From assembly GCA_037178625.1 (NCBI GenBank), contig CM074148.1, positions 992,001 to 1,056,000 on the forward strand: DNA of 64,000 nt. Reading direction: 5' to 3'. This document shows, one piece after another, positions 10,091 to 19,720 of this stretch; position 1 is the stretch's first letter, and each line of letters begins with the position of its first letter. Source of the DNA: Skeletonema tropicum (taxonomy: Eukaryota > Bacillariophyta > Thalassiosirophyceae > Thalassiosirales > Thalassiosiraceae). Both the position numbers and the translations under genes were made by a program. The notes beneath the pieces were generated by a model that searched no databases, was not told the origin of the DNA, and worked only from the letters and a program-made list of their open reading frames with translations.

Positions 10091-10474
10091 TGGTCATCAT
10101 TTGCCCGCACCTTCGTGCGGATCATTATCTATCATTATGCATTAAATGTTTTCGTGCTCCGATAGAAATGCACGTCAATGAGCACCATGGCGATGCTGGG
10201 GGGCGGCAGCCGATGAGTTTAGAACTAAGCGATGTAAAAAATAACTCAACTAATAGTGTTGTTAGAGGGTAGTACAACCATTGTACCATTGTGTTGGTGT
10301 TGTGTCCGATGCCATCTTGTTGGAGGTTTGTTTTAGTGGTCCACACAGCGGGGGTGAAAATCCCCTCGGGGGAACCACTAGCCCTGAAACCGGTGTCTAG
10401 GTGGGGGGGGTATTAATAGTAACTCAAAGATTAAATTGTCCCCGCCTCACCGAGAGCAGCATTTTAACCGTAAT

Positions 10475-11090
10475 GTCAAGTACTTTCAGTACTGGACTAA
10501 AGTTCCTACTACCTGCTGGGGGCGGACACGATCGGTACGACTAGCCGGACACTAGAGAGAGGAGAGGCACTTCAGAAGAGAGAGACAAGGAGTGGTGCGA
10601 AAATTGGGTTAAACTCTCAGTTTGACCCCCTCTTGCCCTGACAAGCCAAACTAGGGTTAGAATGAAAGTTCTAGCCCTAGTGGAGCTGATATGCCCCGTT
10701 GGTTAAAGGGTGGGGAGTGGGTCGATATTATCTACAAACTAAAAGCTGAACCCAAACGTCTAGGCGTGCCCATCGACATGGAGGTTGCACGCCGATCCCA
10801 TGAGATCGAATGAGAGCTCGAGCGAGTTGGGGAGATCGGCGCCCTCCATCGTCCGTCCGTCACAACAATCAAGTACTTTCAGTACTGGACTAAAGTTCCT
10901 ACTACCTGCTGGGGGCGGACACGATCGGTACGACTAGCCGGACACTAGAGAGAGGAGAGGCACTTCAGAAGAGAGAGACAAGGAGTGGTGCGAAAATTGG
11001 GTTAAACTCTCAGTTTGACCCCCTCTTGCCCTGACAAGCCAAACTAGGGTTAGAATGAAAGTTCTAGCCCTAGTGGAGCTGATATGCCCA
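10475..11090. repeat. Direct repeat pair of about 222 bp
   Basis: Bases 10475-10697 (TCAAGTACTTTCAGTACTGG...CTGATATGCCC) recur at 10869-11090 essentially unchanged. The unit itself begins with a small palindrome, AGTACTTTCAGTACT. The second copy lies at the 3' end of the minus-strand gene ending near 10934. Confidence 0.85.
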
Positions 11091-11542
11091 CCTGGTTGCG
11101 TTTGCGCAACCTCAGGGCAAGGAGGAGGGGGTGATGAGAACTCCCCACCTGCACAGAAAGGAAGGTTGGATGTGATGGAGGCTGTGTCAAGGCCAGCATC
11201 ACAGAACAAACTTATTCTGGGCTTCGAGCCACTCCTTTCTCTGAGACCTGAGGTGATGAAATGCCTCTCCATATACGAAGTGAGGTTCCCTGGCCGCCTG
11301 CGCCGTCTGTTCACAGGGAATGCCTGAAAGCGGAATAAACAAAAGAGAACTGACATTTTTCATGGAAAAACGAAAATTTTGACATACAAATCGTACCTTT
11401 TGGGAGAAAACTGAGGGGGTAGCGGATGAGTTGACTCCCTGAGTGTTGACCCGTCGAGTGCAGTGTTGTCCCAAGACCCAGCAATCTCATCCATGCAACG
11501 AGATTTGTCGACGTCTCCCCTAGATAATGTGCCTGCGGCCAC
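10934..11542 (-). CDS. Unknown protein, paralogue 1 of the MDEIAG family
   Basis: Exon 1 (11542-11397) reads MAAGTLSRGDVDKSRCMDEI, then AGSWDNTALDGS, and ends at AAAG|GTACGATTTG. The same exon and donor exist in paralogue 2 at 12905. Downstream, one frame continues SGIPCEQTAQAAREPHFVYG...NKFVL* to 11199. Another frame (NRRRRRPGNLTSYMERHFI...) stays open to 10934. I cannot decide the acceptor. The exon 1 conservation between two copies supports a real gene. The function is unknown. Confidence 0.35.
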
Positions 11543-11806
11543 CCAACCCTAACCCTTCATTTTTATGTAGCATCGTTTACAGAAGGGGGGGAGGTGCAAT
11601 TCCATCATGCAGCGTGAAATAAATTCATACACATAGCCGAGAAGAACGCCGTTTGAGCAATGACCGATCCAAATATTATTGTTGTGTGAGACTTCCCTAC
11701 TACGACCGATCCAAATATTATTGTTGTGTGAAACTTAACAACTACGCCACCTACGGTGAGGCCGGACAATGTTACGTAAAACCAACACATGTGCAATTGA
11801 CGACCG

Positions 11807-12905
11807 CTAGTGTAGACCCATCAAGTTCCCATCATTCGACCGTATGGACCCGAAGGTAGACCCAAGTTTCGTGTCACTGTCAACCGCGGTTATGGAACCT
11901 TGCAGGGATTTCGCTGAACTGCCATCACTGAGACGTGAGGACCCGTAGGAAGGCACGTCGCTTACGGTCGGTGCTTTGCAACCTTGCAGGGATTTCGCTG
12001 AACTGCCATCACTGAGACGTGAGGACCCGTAGGAAGGCACGTCGCTTACGGTCGGTGCTTTGCAACCTTGCAGGGATTTCGCTGAACTGCCATCACTGAG
12101 ACGTGAGGACCCGTAGGAAGGCACGTCACTTACGGTCGGTGCTTTGCAACCTTGCAGGGATTTCGCTGAACTGCCATCACTGAGACGTGAGGACCCGTAG
12201 GAAGGCACGTCGCTTACGGTCGGTGCTTTGCAACCTTGCAGGGATTTCGCTGAACTGCCATCACTGAGATGTGAGGACCCGTAGGAAGGCACGTCGCTTA
12301 CGGTCGGTGCTTTGCAACCTTGCAGGGATTTCGCTGAACTGCCATCACTGAGACGTGAGGACCCGTAGGAAGGCACGTCGCTTACGGTCGGTGCTTTGCA
12401 ACCTTGCAGGGATTTCGCTGAACTGCCATCACTGAGACGTGAGGACCCGTAGGTAGACCCAAGTTTCGTGTCAATGTCGACCGCGGTTATGGGACCTTGC
12501 AGGGATTTCGCTGAAACGCCATCACTTGTGGAACCGCCCAACTTTTATCGACGACTGCTAATTCAGAACCCACAATTGTTGCCTCAAGTACTCGAATGGG
12601 TTTGGAGGCGGTGGGATCGTAGGTAATATCTCTTGTTGGCCCGCGAACGCAGTTGCTGAGTGCAGGAATTTTGCGGTCACTTGCCTTTGCCAGCGTACCA
12701 TACCACAATAAAATGATAAGTTATCATGGAAAAACGAAAATTTGACATACAAATCGTACCTTGTGGGAGAAAACTGCGGGTTTTGCAAAAGAGTTTGGCT
12801 TCCTGATGTTGTTACCCCGTCGAGCGTCGTGTTGTCCCAATATCCGGCAATCTCATCCATGCGAAGATAGGTTGTCGACGTTTCCCCTAGTGTGCCTGCG
12901 GCCAC
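11807..12905 (-). CDS. Unknown protein, paralogue 2 of the MDEIAG family, with a 28-aa repeat region
   Basis: Exon 1 (12905 to about 12764) reads MAAGTLGETSTTYLRMDEIA, GYWDNTTLDG, QFSPT. A GTACGATTTG donor follows, and splicing to GCAAG|TGACCGC near 12684 leads into DRKIPALSNCVRGPTRDITY...ATIVGSELAVV. Further on, a third frame (12541-11807) reads an open array of 28-residue units, CKAPTVSDVPSYGSSRLSDG + SSAKSLQG. Only this frame of the array is open, and of two base differences between units one is silent. How the frames are joined is unresolved: a stop precedes the array frame, so another splice or a frameshift is required. The family is unknown. Confidence 0.35.
11849..12520 (-). repeat. 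84-bp tandem repeat array (about 7 units)
   Basis: AACCTTGCAGGGATTTCGCT recurs at 11896, 11980, 12064, 12148, 12232, 12316 and 12400, exactly 84 bp apart. The same 48-bp flank (GTAGGTAGACCCAAGTTTCG...GCGGTTATGG) stands on both sides of the array. Units differ at only one or two positions, so the array is young or homogenised. It encodes 28-aa units on the minus strand. Confidence 0.9.
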
Positions 12906-13501
12906 CCAACCCTAACCGGGGGGAGGTGCAATTTCATTATGCAGCGTGAAATAAATTTCTACACATAGCAGAGAAGAACGCCGTTTGAGCAATATACCGA
13001 TCCTTACCCAACGGACCTCTTTAGGGAGCAATTTCGTACTTTCATGTTAAAAATACTACTGAAGCTCTCAAACCAAGAACAATCGGAAGGTTATCGTGAA
13101 AGGTATTTACCACTCTTTACCCAAAAGAAGATCCTGTGGGGGATCAAGTATTTGCATACGTTCCCAAACCGGCGGACACCTTCAGAAGGTTATCGGAAAT
13201 GGCATCTCTCAACCAACATAGGGTTGCGTGTTGTGTCGGAGGTGACGGTGGCGGATCTAAATATTATTGTCGTGTGAACACGATAACTACGCCACCAACG
13301 ATGAAGCCGCCGGCCCCATAGAATTTTCCAGCACCAGCATATTGACTTCTATCGATATTATCTACAAACTAAAAGCTGAACCCAAACGTCTAGGCGTGCC
13401 CATCGACATGGAGGTTGCACGCCGATCCCATGAGATCGAATGAGAGCTCGAGCGAGTTGGGGAGATCGGCGCCCTCCATCGTCCGTCCGTCACAACAACA
13501 A

Positions 13502-15033
13502 TTTTTACTCCCATTTGGGAGCAAAAACCGATTTTGCCTTTTGCCTCCCACCGCTCCTCCACCTCAAATTTTTTTGCTCCCATTTGGGAGCAAAAATCGT
13601 CTCGGCGGAGTGTAGCCATTACTACACCAATACTACGCTGATCCCCTCCGTTCAAAGACCAATATTATTCCATTTGGTTAGTTTAGAGTGCATCTGCAAC
13701 TTGGGTTGGCCACATTCCATCCACTCGCCGAGATAGTAGGGGTGTCAAATCAGTTGCATCGGTGTCGGTGGGCGGCTGACGAGGCGATTTTGAATAAAAA
13801 AATCACACATCTCACAAAAAGGATCCCTACCATGATGCATCACATGGCATTATTGGCCATGAAATAAACAATAGCAACAACTACAACCTATTGCCTGCCC
13901 CAAAATTTTGTGCTGAATCCATTTTTGAGGTCGGTAGGGCCTGAATATCAGCGGATACAGCAGTATAACGACGTTAACACAATGCATGTGAATTCGGCAC
14001 ATTCGACATTACCAGAACCGGCCTCATATATTCACACCGATGCAAATACGATGCCATCAAGCAATAATAACTGTTACTATATACCCATGCCGAAGTAATG
14101 GTGACTTGGTGGCCGCTGCATTGCCCATTGAATTGAGAACATCACGCATTCGCTGCGCAGCGGCATGTGCATGGAGAGCATGCACATCACCCACTTGACC
14201 GCTGTGTGTGGAGCAACAATCAATGCACTGAAGTCAAAAAACATCAACCCTCGTCCCAACCACATAATAAGTGGCAAATGGTGTGATATTCCCGGTAGAT
14301 AATGACACATACCTCCCCCAAACACTATGCCAGAGAAGTAAGTACATAACAATCACCAGAGGGCACATAATCAATAAAACAGAGAGCAATTAATCATTTC
14401 AAGTAGCCAAAGATGCCCCAAAACCGTTAGGTATGTGTATTGAGTGAAATGGAAGCGTATTATGAAGTGTATCACTCCTGACATGGCCAAAGTAGTGTAT
14501 AATTAAGTGAAATATGATGATTTTATGCACCTAATGGTGAGTATTATTTCTCTTTGAAGACAACGATTCATAGCAAGCCCTACCAGAATTAAACAGCCAA
14601 TGATATTAGCTTTGGGATAATAATCGCACGATAGGTGTATCCGTTTCGTGTGTGGCGTTAGGGGTGTAGAAGCAGAGGTCATCATGGAGAGCATCCTGTT
14701 GAGCTCAGAATTGGAGGCGAGGAGGGAAAAGAGGCGAGAGTAACAGAGGTCCCGTAGAAATTGGACGTAGGAATTGGTTCAACTTTTTTGCTCCCATTTG
14801 GGAGTAAAAAATCAGCCAATTTTGTTGAAGTAAAAACACGTCGATCATGATCATTCCATGCCCTACCAAAGGCACTTATGCCACTGTAGTGACCAAATAT
14901 GAACTCAAACATTTTAGGCGATGGTATTAGCCAAATTTTATTGTGCCTTTACTAGCTGTAAGTCCACTGGAACCCTCCACACTTGTGTGCTGGAAAGTGC
15001 CATTTTTGCTCCCATTTTCGCTCCCATTTTGGG
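13502..15033. repeat. Dispersed palindromic motif GCTCCCATTTGGGAGC
   Basis: Copies flanked by T- and A-runs occur at 13502-13527, 13569-13596 and 14783-14810; a degenerate form lies at 15003-15033 (GCTCCCATTTTCGCTCCC). The core is a perfect or near-perfect inverted repeat and would form a short hairpin ending in a U/A-rich stem. Confidence 0.75.
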
Positions 15034-15138
15034 CTGCATTACGGTTAAGGACCTCTAAAGGTTAGGTTACCCCCGTAGCCGTGGCGGAAGAGAAGCAACA
15101 ATTGGCGGTATATTGGATAGGGTAACACTACAGATCGC
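13700..15138. other. Intergenic, no gene seen
   Basis: Apart from the palindromic motifs at 14783 and 15003, nothing here has coding character. ORFs are short and lack recognisable motifs. Confidence 0.5.
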
Positions 15139-15696
15139 CTCTTCTCAGCCGCCTTGGCTCTTCTCTCAGCCGCTCCAGGAGCTGTCTCTGCTGTGAGTTT
15201 GCATTTTGCTTTGTCATTGTTCCATGAGCTGTTCCTGTTCGTTTGATGAGTCAATTCATCTTCATGTGCTTCATCTTGCAATTGCGCTTGCGCTTGCATT
15301 GGCTTGCAGCCGTTCTAGTTCAAATGATTCAAGTTACTGACGCGCCTCTCCTCTTCCTCTTCCTTGCATGTCATACTCATACATTCATAGCATCGTGTCA
15401 GTGAGTTTGAATACGACCTTGACGTTGACGGAAATGTATTGATCCTTACTGGAGATGAAGAAGGAAGAGTGGCATGCAAACGCATCGGAACCGCGAAAGG
15501 TTGCCGCAAGAAGGGTAGATGGTGCAGGTGGAGAATGGGCGAACTGAGTGAGGGGAGTGAGGGCCAATTTGAGCTGGCCAGTGCCGGTGGTTGCCGCCGC
15601 CGCCGCCGCCGCCGCGGGCCGCGCCGCATTGGAGATGACATCCAAGACGAAGACTATGACTTCGGCTATGACTTCAATGTCTTTGGTGAGGAGTAG
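15139..15696 (+). pseudogene. Kazal-inhibitor module, copy 2 (5'-truncated, diverged)
   Basis: From 15139 the sequence matches exon 1 of the other Kazal copies after MKLHLI (FSAALALLSAAPGAVSA), then the GTGAGTTTGCAT donor, a longer intron, and an acceptor near 15392 (TTCATAG|CATCG). The last exon reads ...VACKRIGTAKGCRKKGRWCR and a long Arg run, but lacks the VCGRNG core, so the Kazal fold is lost. It reads on into DEDYDFGYDFNVFGEE, which lies beyond the stop in copies 3 and 4. The start codon and the upstream region are missing. Confidence 0.6.
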
Positions 15697-15883
15697 GTAG
15701 GTAAGAGTAAGAGTGTTGGCGGCTGGGGCTGGGGGCAATCAGGAAGAGAATTTTCGAAAGAGTTCGATATGTAGTGTAGGAGCAAATGATGATATGTGTG
15801 CAGAGTCACGTTCAATTATTCTTGTCCCATAGTAAAAACAATTTCTGAAAACTCATCCCAATCGCATGTATCCGTATGAACAT

Positions 15884-16252
15884 CTCATCACAGCCTCTCA
15901 CCAAATGAAATCCAGCAGTGCCGTATCCTCCAGCATCCTCTTGTGCAATGCCGTACAAACTGCATTACAAATTTCCATCATTTCAAAATAATAATGTTCT
16001 TCATTTCCTTCTTGACCAGTACCATTATCGCGAGAGCAGCCAACTCGCTTCTTCAAATCATGACGAGTAAGCTGCCAAGCCTCACTTGGTAATCCAAACA
16101 CTCGGTAGGATTTCGAGGCGAGTGCAATGTGATGGAGGGAGGCGAGGGTTAGTGGTGGTTGATATGGGGTTGGTGCTGCCGTCATTGTCATGGCATGGTT
16201 CACTCGTTGTGGTGTGGCGGGCGTTGGTGTGTGATGTGGGGCTTCGGTTATC
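15884..16252 (-). pseudogene. Duplicate of the kinase 5' ORF module
   Basis: The minus strand reads MNHAMTMTAAPTPYQPPLTL from 16203, nearly identical to 7228 downwards, through FEMMEICNAVCTAL. It then shifts frame (HKRMLEDTALLDFIW*). No kinase domain follows. The homology extends upstream to about 16252. This places a fragment of the kinase gene directly downstream of a Kazal copy, as at 6.9-7.6 kb. Confidence 0.7.
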
Positions 16253-16900
16253 TAAGTACTTATGTAGTGTGGTCTGCAACGGATACTAATAAGCACTGTG
16301 GCTTTTGTCTTATGTTATCACACGGGCACTAGCTGATATTAACCTTATGGGCTGAGACTACAATATTATGTATGTTTGCATAGGTCATTACCATCCAATT
16401 GTTGTTTTATGTACGTGAATCTGTTCATAAAGATGGAAATATTACACCCTCAAGACATGGCCTAACAGTGATTCCGAGGAAGATACTGTTACTGTGGCGT
16501 TTTGACCACCCATATCAGTAACCTACTTTAATATGATACAGAGAGCACTACGGGGACCTTTTGAATCGAATATTGCGTTTCCTCGTCGACGTTATTGCCG
16601 CTTACAGCAAAATAGATCAAAAATTGATGCCTTAGATATAGCCGCCGATACGTCTGTAGGCTCTCAATTTCACGACCTGCCGAGTACTACATCAGCGTTT
16701 TCTACGTCAAAAAGTGATCTAGATCATAGCTTCACGATGCGTTAGAGTCCTAATTCATTGTACTATGATGGCTTGGCGGCGCAGCATGATGGACGTGATG
16801 GGTGATGGGTTGCCGATTTGTGAGTTGTGATGAAAAAAATGAGCGCGTGCAGAAATTTGCACTTTAATCCATTGTGTGGTACTCAGTACGTAGGGATATG
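16253..16900. other. Intergenic, no gene seen
   Basis: A plus-strand ORF at 16533-16745 (70 aa) has no recognisable feature. No repeats were noted. Confidence 0.45.
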
Positions 16901-16959
16901 TTGGCCAATGCGAATATTGAGTTGTGTACGGGTTTGATGTGACAGCGCTTGACAAGGGA

Positions 16960-17167
16960 AATGAACAACATAACACGCGTCCGCCTGCCTCATAAATTTC
17001 GGATGATTAGAAAAACGTCAAGCTACTGTGAGCGTTTCAGAAAAACACAAGTTTGAACAGTTTCAGATGAAACACCAACATGAACCAGTTTCTTCAGGGG
17101 TTGGCCACTTGATGCTGCCATAATTTTATCAACCGATCAAACGATATTGAAATCACACAAACACATC
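16960..17167 (+). promoter_or_regulatory. Conserved upstream region of Kazal copy 3
   Basis: About 200 bp shared with 30750-30936 and 7400-7596: AAAAACACAAGTTTGAACAG, TTTCAGATG, ACACCAACATGAACCAGTT, CACTTGATGCTGCCATAATT, ATCAAACGATATTGAAATCAC. Sequence conservation upstream of the start in several copies suggests a shared promoter/5' UTR moved with the gene; no TATA box is obvious. Confidence 0.5.
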
Positions 17168-17635
17168 ATGAAGCTTCATCTTATCTTCTCCGCCGCCTTG
17201 GCTCTTCTCTCAACCGCTCCAGGAGCTGTCTCTGCAGCTGTGAGTTTGCATTACTACATGTTCTGTTCGTTTGATAAGTCAATTCATGTGCTTCGTCTTG
17301 CCTTGCCTTGCAGCTGCTCTAATGATTCAAGTTACTGTTGCCTCTCACTCTCACTTTTGCATGTCATACCATCATAGCATCCTGTTAGTCTTAGTGGATT
17401 TGAATATGACGGTGACGGAATTACTGCCCCGTCCAAGGATGACCCAATGATCATTGCTGAAGCTGAACGTCTTGGTTTTTGTAATCGAAGACGAAGACTT
17501 CAATATGTGTGTGGCCGTAATGGCAGGACATACTCAAACAAATGTTTGGCAAGGAACGCAGGAACTAGAGTCAGGCATTTGGGTAAACGTCGACGCCGCC
17601 GCCGGCCGCGCCGCATTGGAGGTGACTTCGAATGA
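17168..17635 (+). CDS. Secreted Kazal-type serine protease inhibitor-like protein, copy 3 (2 exons)
   Basis: Exon 1 (17168-17239) encodes a signal peptide, MKLHLIFSAALALLSTAPGA + VSAA. The intron 17240-17377 starts GTGAGT and ends ATCATAG; exon 2 (17378-17635) begins HPVSLSGFEYDGDG. The total is 109 aa. The core LQYVCGRNGRTYSNKCLARNAG matches the Kazal signature (VCGxNGxTYxNxCxAxxAG). Kazal domains are canonical inhibitors of extracellular serine proteases. Compared with copy 4, the last Cys (GKC) is replaced by Arg (GKRRRR), so one disulfide is lost. The tail is strongly Arg-rich. An alternative in-frame start at 17147 (MKSHKHI) exists; the copies favour 17168. Confidence 0.7.
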
Positions 17636-17761
17636 AGACTATGACTTCGACTATGACTTCAATGTCTTTGGTGAGGAGTAGGTAGGTAAGAGTGTTGGTG
17701 ATTGGCGGCTCGGGCTGGGGGCAATCAGGAAGAGAATTTTCGAAAGAGTTCGATCTGTAGG

Positions 17762-18069
17762 GCGACTTTGATTAGATTATTACCAGTATTATTGAACCCC
17801 CCTTGTTTTGAGGGCCCAGTCCAAGACTTTGTAGAACAACAGCAATATGCAGAACCACATGGTGCCATCTAGAAGCTGATATTGTTTCAGAAGCAGAAGC
17901 AAGACTTCTAATACCGGTATGACACCAGAAATATTTGGATGTAACACTAGCTATTATAGGTATATTTGGTGCCCTCGGGTATCTGGCGTTCTGCATTTGG
18001 GGGCGTTCTGACCCCCCCTCACTTTTTGGATTTGGGTGTCAATAATACTGGACATCAAATCAAAGTCGC
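17762..18069. mobile_element. MITE 1, 308 bp, inserted downstream of Kazal copy 3
   Basis: The ends are inverted repeats, GCGACTTTGATT (17762) and AATCAAAGTCGC (to 18069), extending imperfectly for about 45 bp. In copies 2 and 4 the flanking sequences CTGTAG and TGTAGGAGCAAAT are contiguous, so the insertion is visible against an empty site. It is non-coding. Confidence 0.8.
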
Positions 18070-18246
18070 ATAGTCGTGTAGGAGCAAATGCAAATGATGA
18101 TATGTTGTGTGCAGAGTCACGTTCAATTATTCTTGTCCCATAGTAAAAACAATTTCTGAAAACTCATCGCAATCGCATATATCGATTGAATCGATTGATA
18201 TTGAGATGAATAAAGTTGTCAACATCTCATCACAGCCTCTCACCAA

Positions 18247-18701
18247 ATGAAATCCAGCAGTGCCGTATCCACCAGCACCAGCATCCTCTTCGTCTTTGGC
18301 ATTACCATTACTGCATTACAAATTTCCATCATTAGACTCAGCTCGCGATATTCCTCCCCACATCTGCTTCTTTTCTCTTTTTATAGGGCTGTTTCTGTTA
18401 CGATCACTGTTTTATTACTATTACTCTGCTTCTTTCTCTTTCTTTCATATTTTCATGTGTATGTGTCTTGCTCCGACGCGGCTTGCTGTTGGACACACAG
18501 AGACACAGAACGCTGATTGACACGCTTTTCTTTTTTATTCTTCTACTAGTAGAACTTCTACCATGTATCGTTGTGATCTAGACTATGAATGAAGGTACTC
18601 TAGCCGCTGCTGAAGCTGTGAAGGCTGAATGTGAAGTTGTGAACGCTGAATGTGAAGTTAGAGTTGAAGCTGAAGCTGAAGCCAAAGCATTCAGTGCATG
18701 A
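18247..18701 (+). CDS. Small secreted-type ORF (MKSSSA family), copy 3
   Basis: MKSSSAVSTSTSILFVFGIT + ITALQISII looks like a signal peptide. A second segment (18585-18701) reads MNEGTLAAAEAVKAECEVVN...AEAKAFSA and stops. The corresponding segments of copy 4 are at 31681 and 31958-32224. The region between (T-rich, ending CTACTAG) is probably an intron. Copy 3 stops earlier than copy 4. The family is not recognised; the pairing of this ORF with Kazal genes is consistent in copies 2-4. Confidence 0.35.
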
Positions 18702-18792
18702 AGCATCTTGATCTTGAATTTGAATTGGCACAGTGGGCAGTGGCAGCATGGCCGGTGTGGCCTCTTTCTCTCTAGAGAGTGATGTAGCTCTG

Positions 18793-19555
18793 GCGACTTT
18801 GATTTGATGTCCAGTATTATACACCTAAATCCAAAAAGTGATTGGGATGGGGGGTTAGAACGCCCCCAAACAGGGTTGTGCACCCGAGTTCGCACCCATA
18901 CCCGATACCCGAGGTTTTTGGCTCGGGTACGGGTATATACCCGATACCCGATACCCGTAAAAAGTCCCCCTTCGGGTATTACCCGATACCCGATACCCGA
19001 GTAAAATACCCAGCATTTCGGGTATGGGTATTTTGTGATTTTCGTGTGGGAAGAGGTCGGTTTAGGGGCCATTTTAGCCCAAAGTACTTGAGTTTTTGAC
19101 GTAGAAGATCCAATATTTCTTCAAATCGGGCGAACTGCCCCGATTTCGGAAAGATTTTATCTCCAGTTCCAAATCCACAAAGCCTCCTTTCGAGCGTTGG
19201 AGAAATGAGTCACCAAAATTTGCTCTAAGTACCCAACAAATTCGATAAAACTGGTAGGAATTAGTAGTATAATCGCTAAAATAAATACCCATACCCAATA
19301 CCCGATACCCGAGTATTTTGACTCGGGTATCGGGTATATACCCGATACCCATACCCGAGGCCCCTTTTCCAGGGATACCCATACCCGTACCCGTACCCGA
19401 CGGAATTTTCCCTCGGGTGCACAACCCTGCCAAATGCAGAACGCCAGATACCCAATGGGCACCAAATATACCCAAAATAGCTAGTTTCACATCCAAATAT
19501 TTCTGGTGTCATACCGGTACTAGAAGTCTTGCTCCTGAGTCAATATCAGCTTCTA
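18793..19555. mobile_element. MITE 2, inverted copy of MITE 1, interrupted by a nested element
   Basis: 18793-18866 is the reverse complement of the right end of MITE 1 (GCGACTTTGATTTGATGTCC...GGGGTTAGAACGCCCCC). 19435-19555 continues it (TGCAGAACGCCAGATACCC...ATATCAGCTTCTA), matching 17865-17998 inverted. It ends without its second terminal repeat, close to the large transposon at 19567. Confidence 0.8.
18871..19429. mobile_element. Nested 559-bp element with TACCCG-repeat arrays
   Basis: The terminal inverted repeats are CAGGGTTGTGCACCCGAG (18871-18888) and CTCGGGTGCACAACCCTG (19412-19429). The target duplication CCAAA is present at 18866-18870 and 19430-19434; MITE 1 shows the uninterrupted site CCCCCAAATGCAG. 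Both subterminal parts are full of TACCCGA units in both orientations. There is no ORF of interest. The CAGGG ends are hAT-like, but a 5-bp duplication is unusual for hAT. Confidence 0.85.
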
Positions 19556-19566
19556 TAGGGCACTTC

Positions 19567-19720
19567 TGTTAGATAGACCCAAAAGACCAAATCTGCCATT
19601 TAGCCAAATGGCAGAACTGACAGTGCCAATAGACCAATCCACTAAAATGGATACGAAACGGATACATTTGGCCTAATTGCGATGCCTATCACTACCAATA
19701 GACCGATTGCCCCCTACTCG
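19567..19720. repeat. Left terminal inverted repeat of the Ginger-like element
   Basis: Matches the reverse complement of about 27160-27327: AGACCCAAAAGACCAAATCT, GCCATTTAGCCAAATGGCAG, CGGATACATTTGGC, ACCAATAGACC. The left copy lacks about 40 bp present in the right copy (a second GCCATTTGGCTAAATGGC block). Confidence 0.85.

Larger units (their letters stand above)
8704..10446. mobile_element. 1.74-kb element with 33-bp terminal inverted repeats
   Basis: Bases 8704-8736 (GGCGGGGACAATTTAATCTT...) recur inverted at 10414-10446 with about two mismatches. The trinucleotide TCA flanks both ends (8701-8703 and 10447-10449), consistent with a 3-bp target duplication. The interior holds several minus-strand segments that read as exons of one gene. 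The size and TSD recall PIF/Harbinger or CACTA-like non-autonomous elements, but I recognise no transposase. Confidence 0.6.
10714..13498. repeat. Second direct repeat family of about 150 bp, copies at 10714-10868 and 13343-13498
   Basis: The shared block starts ATCGATATTATCTACAAACT/GTCGATATTATCTACAAACT and ends CGTCCGTCCGTCACAACAA, near-identical in both copies. It abuts the 222-bp repeat at 10869 in the first copy and the CTCCCATTTGGGAG palindromes in the second. Confidence 0.85.

Noticed and set aside
11849..12520. 84-bp array considered as a CRISPR-like array
   Set aside because: The whole unit is repeated with no unique spacers, it encodes protein in frame, and the surroundings are eukaryotic with introns.
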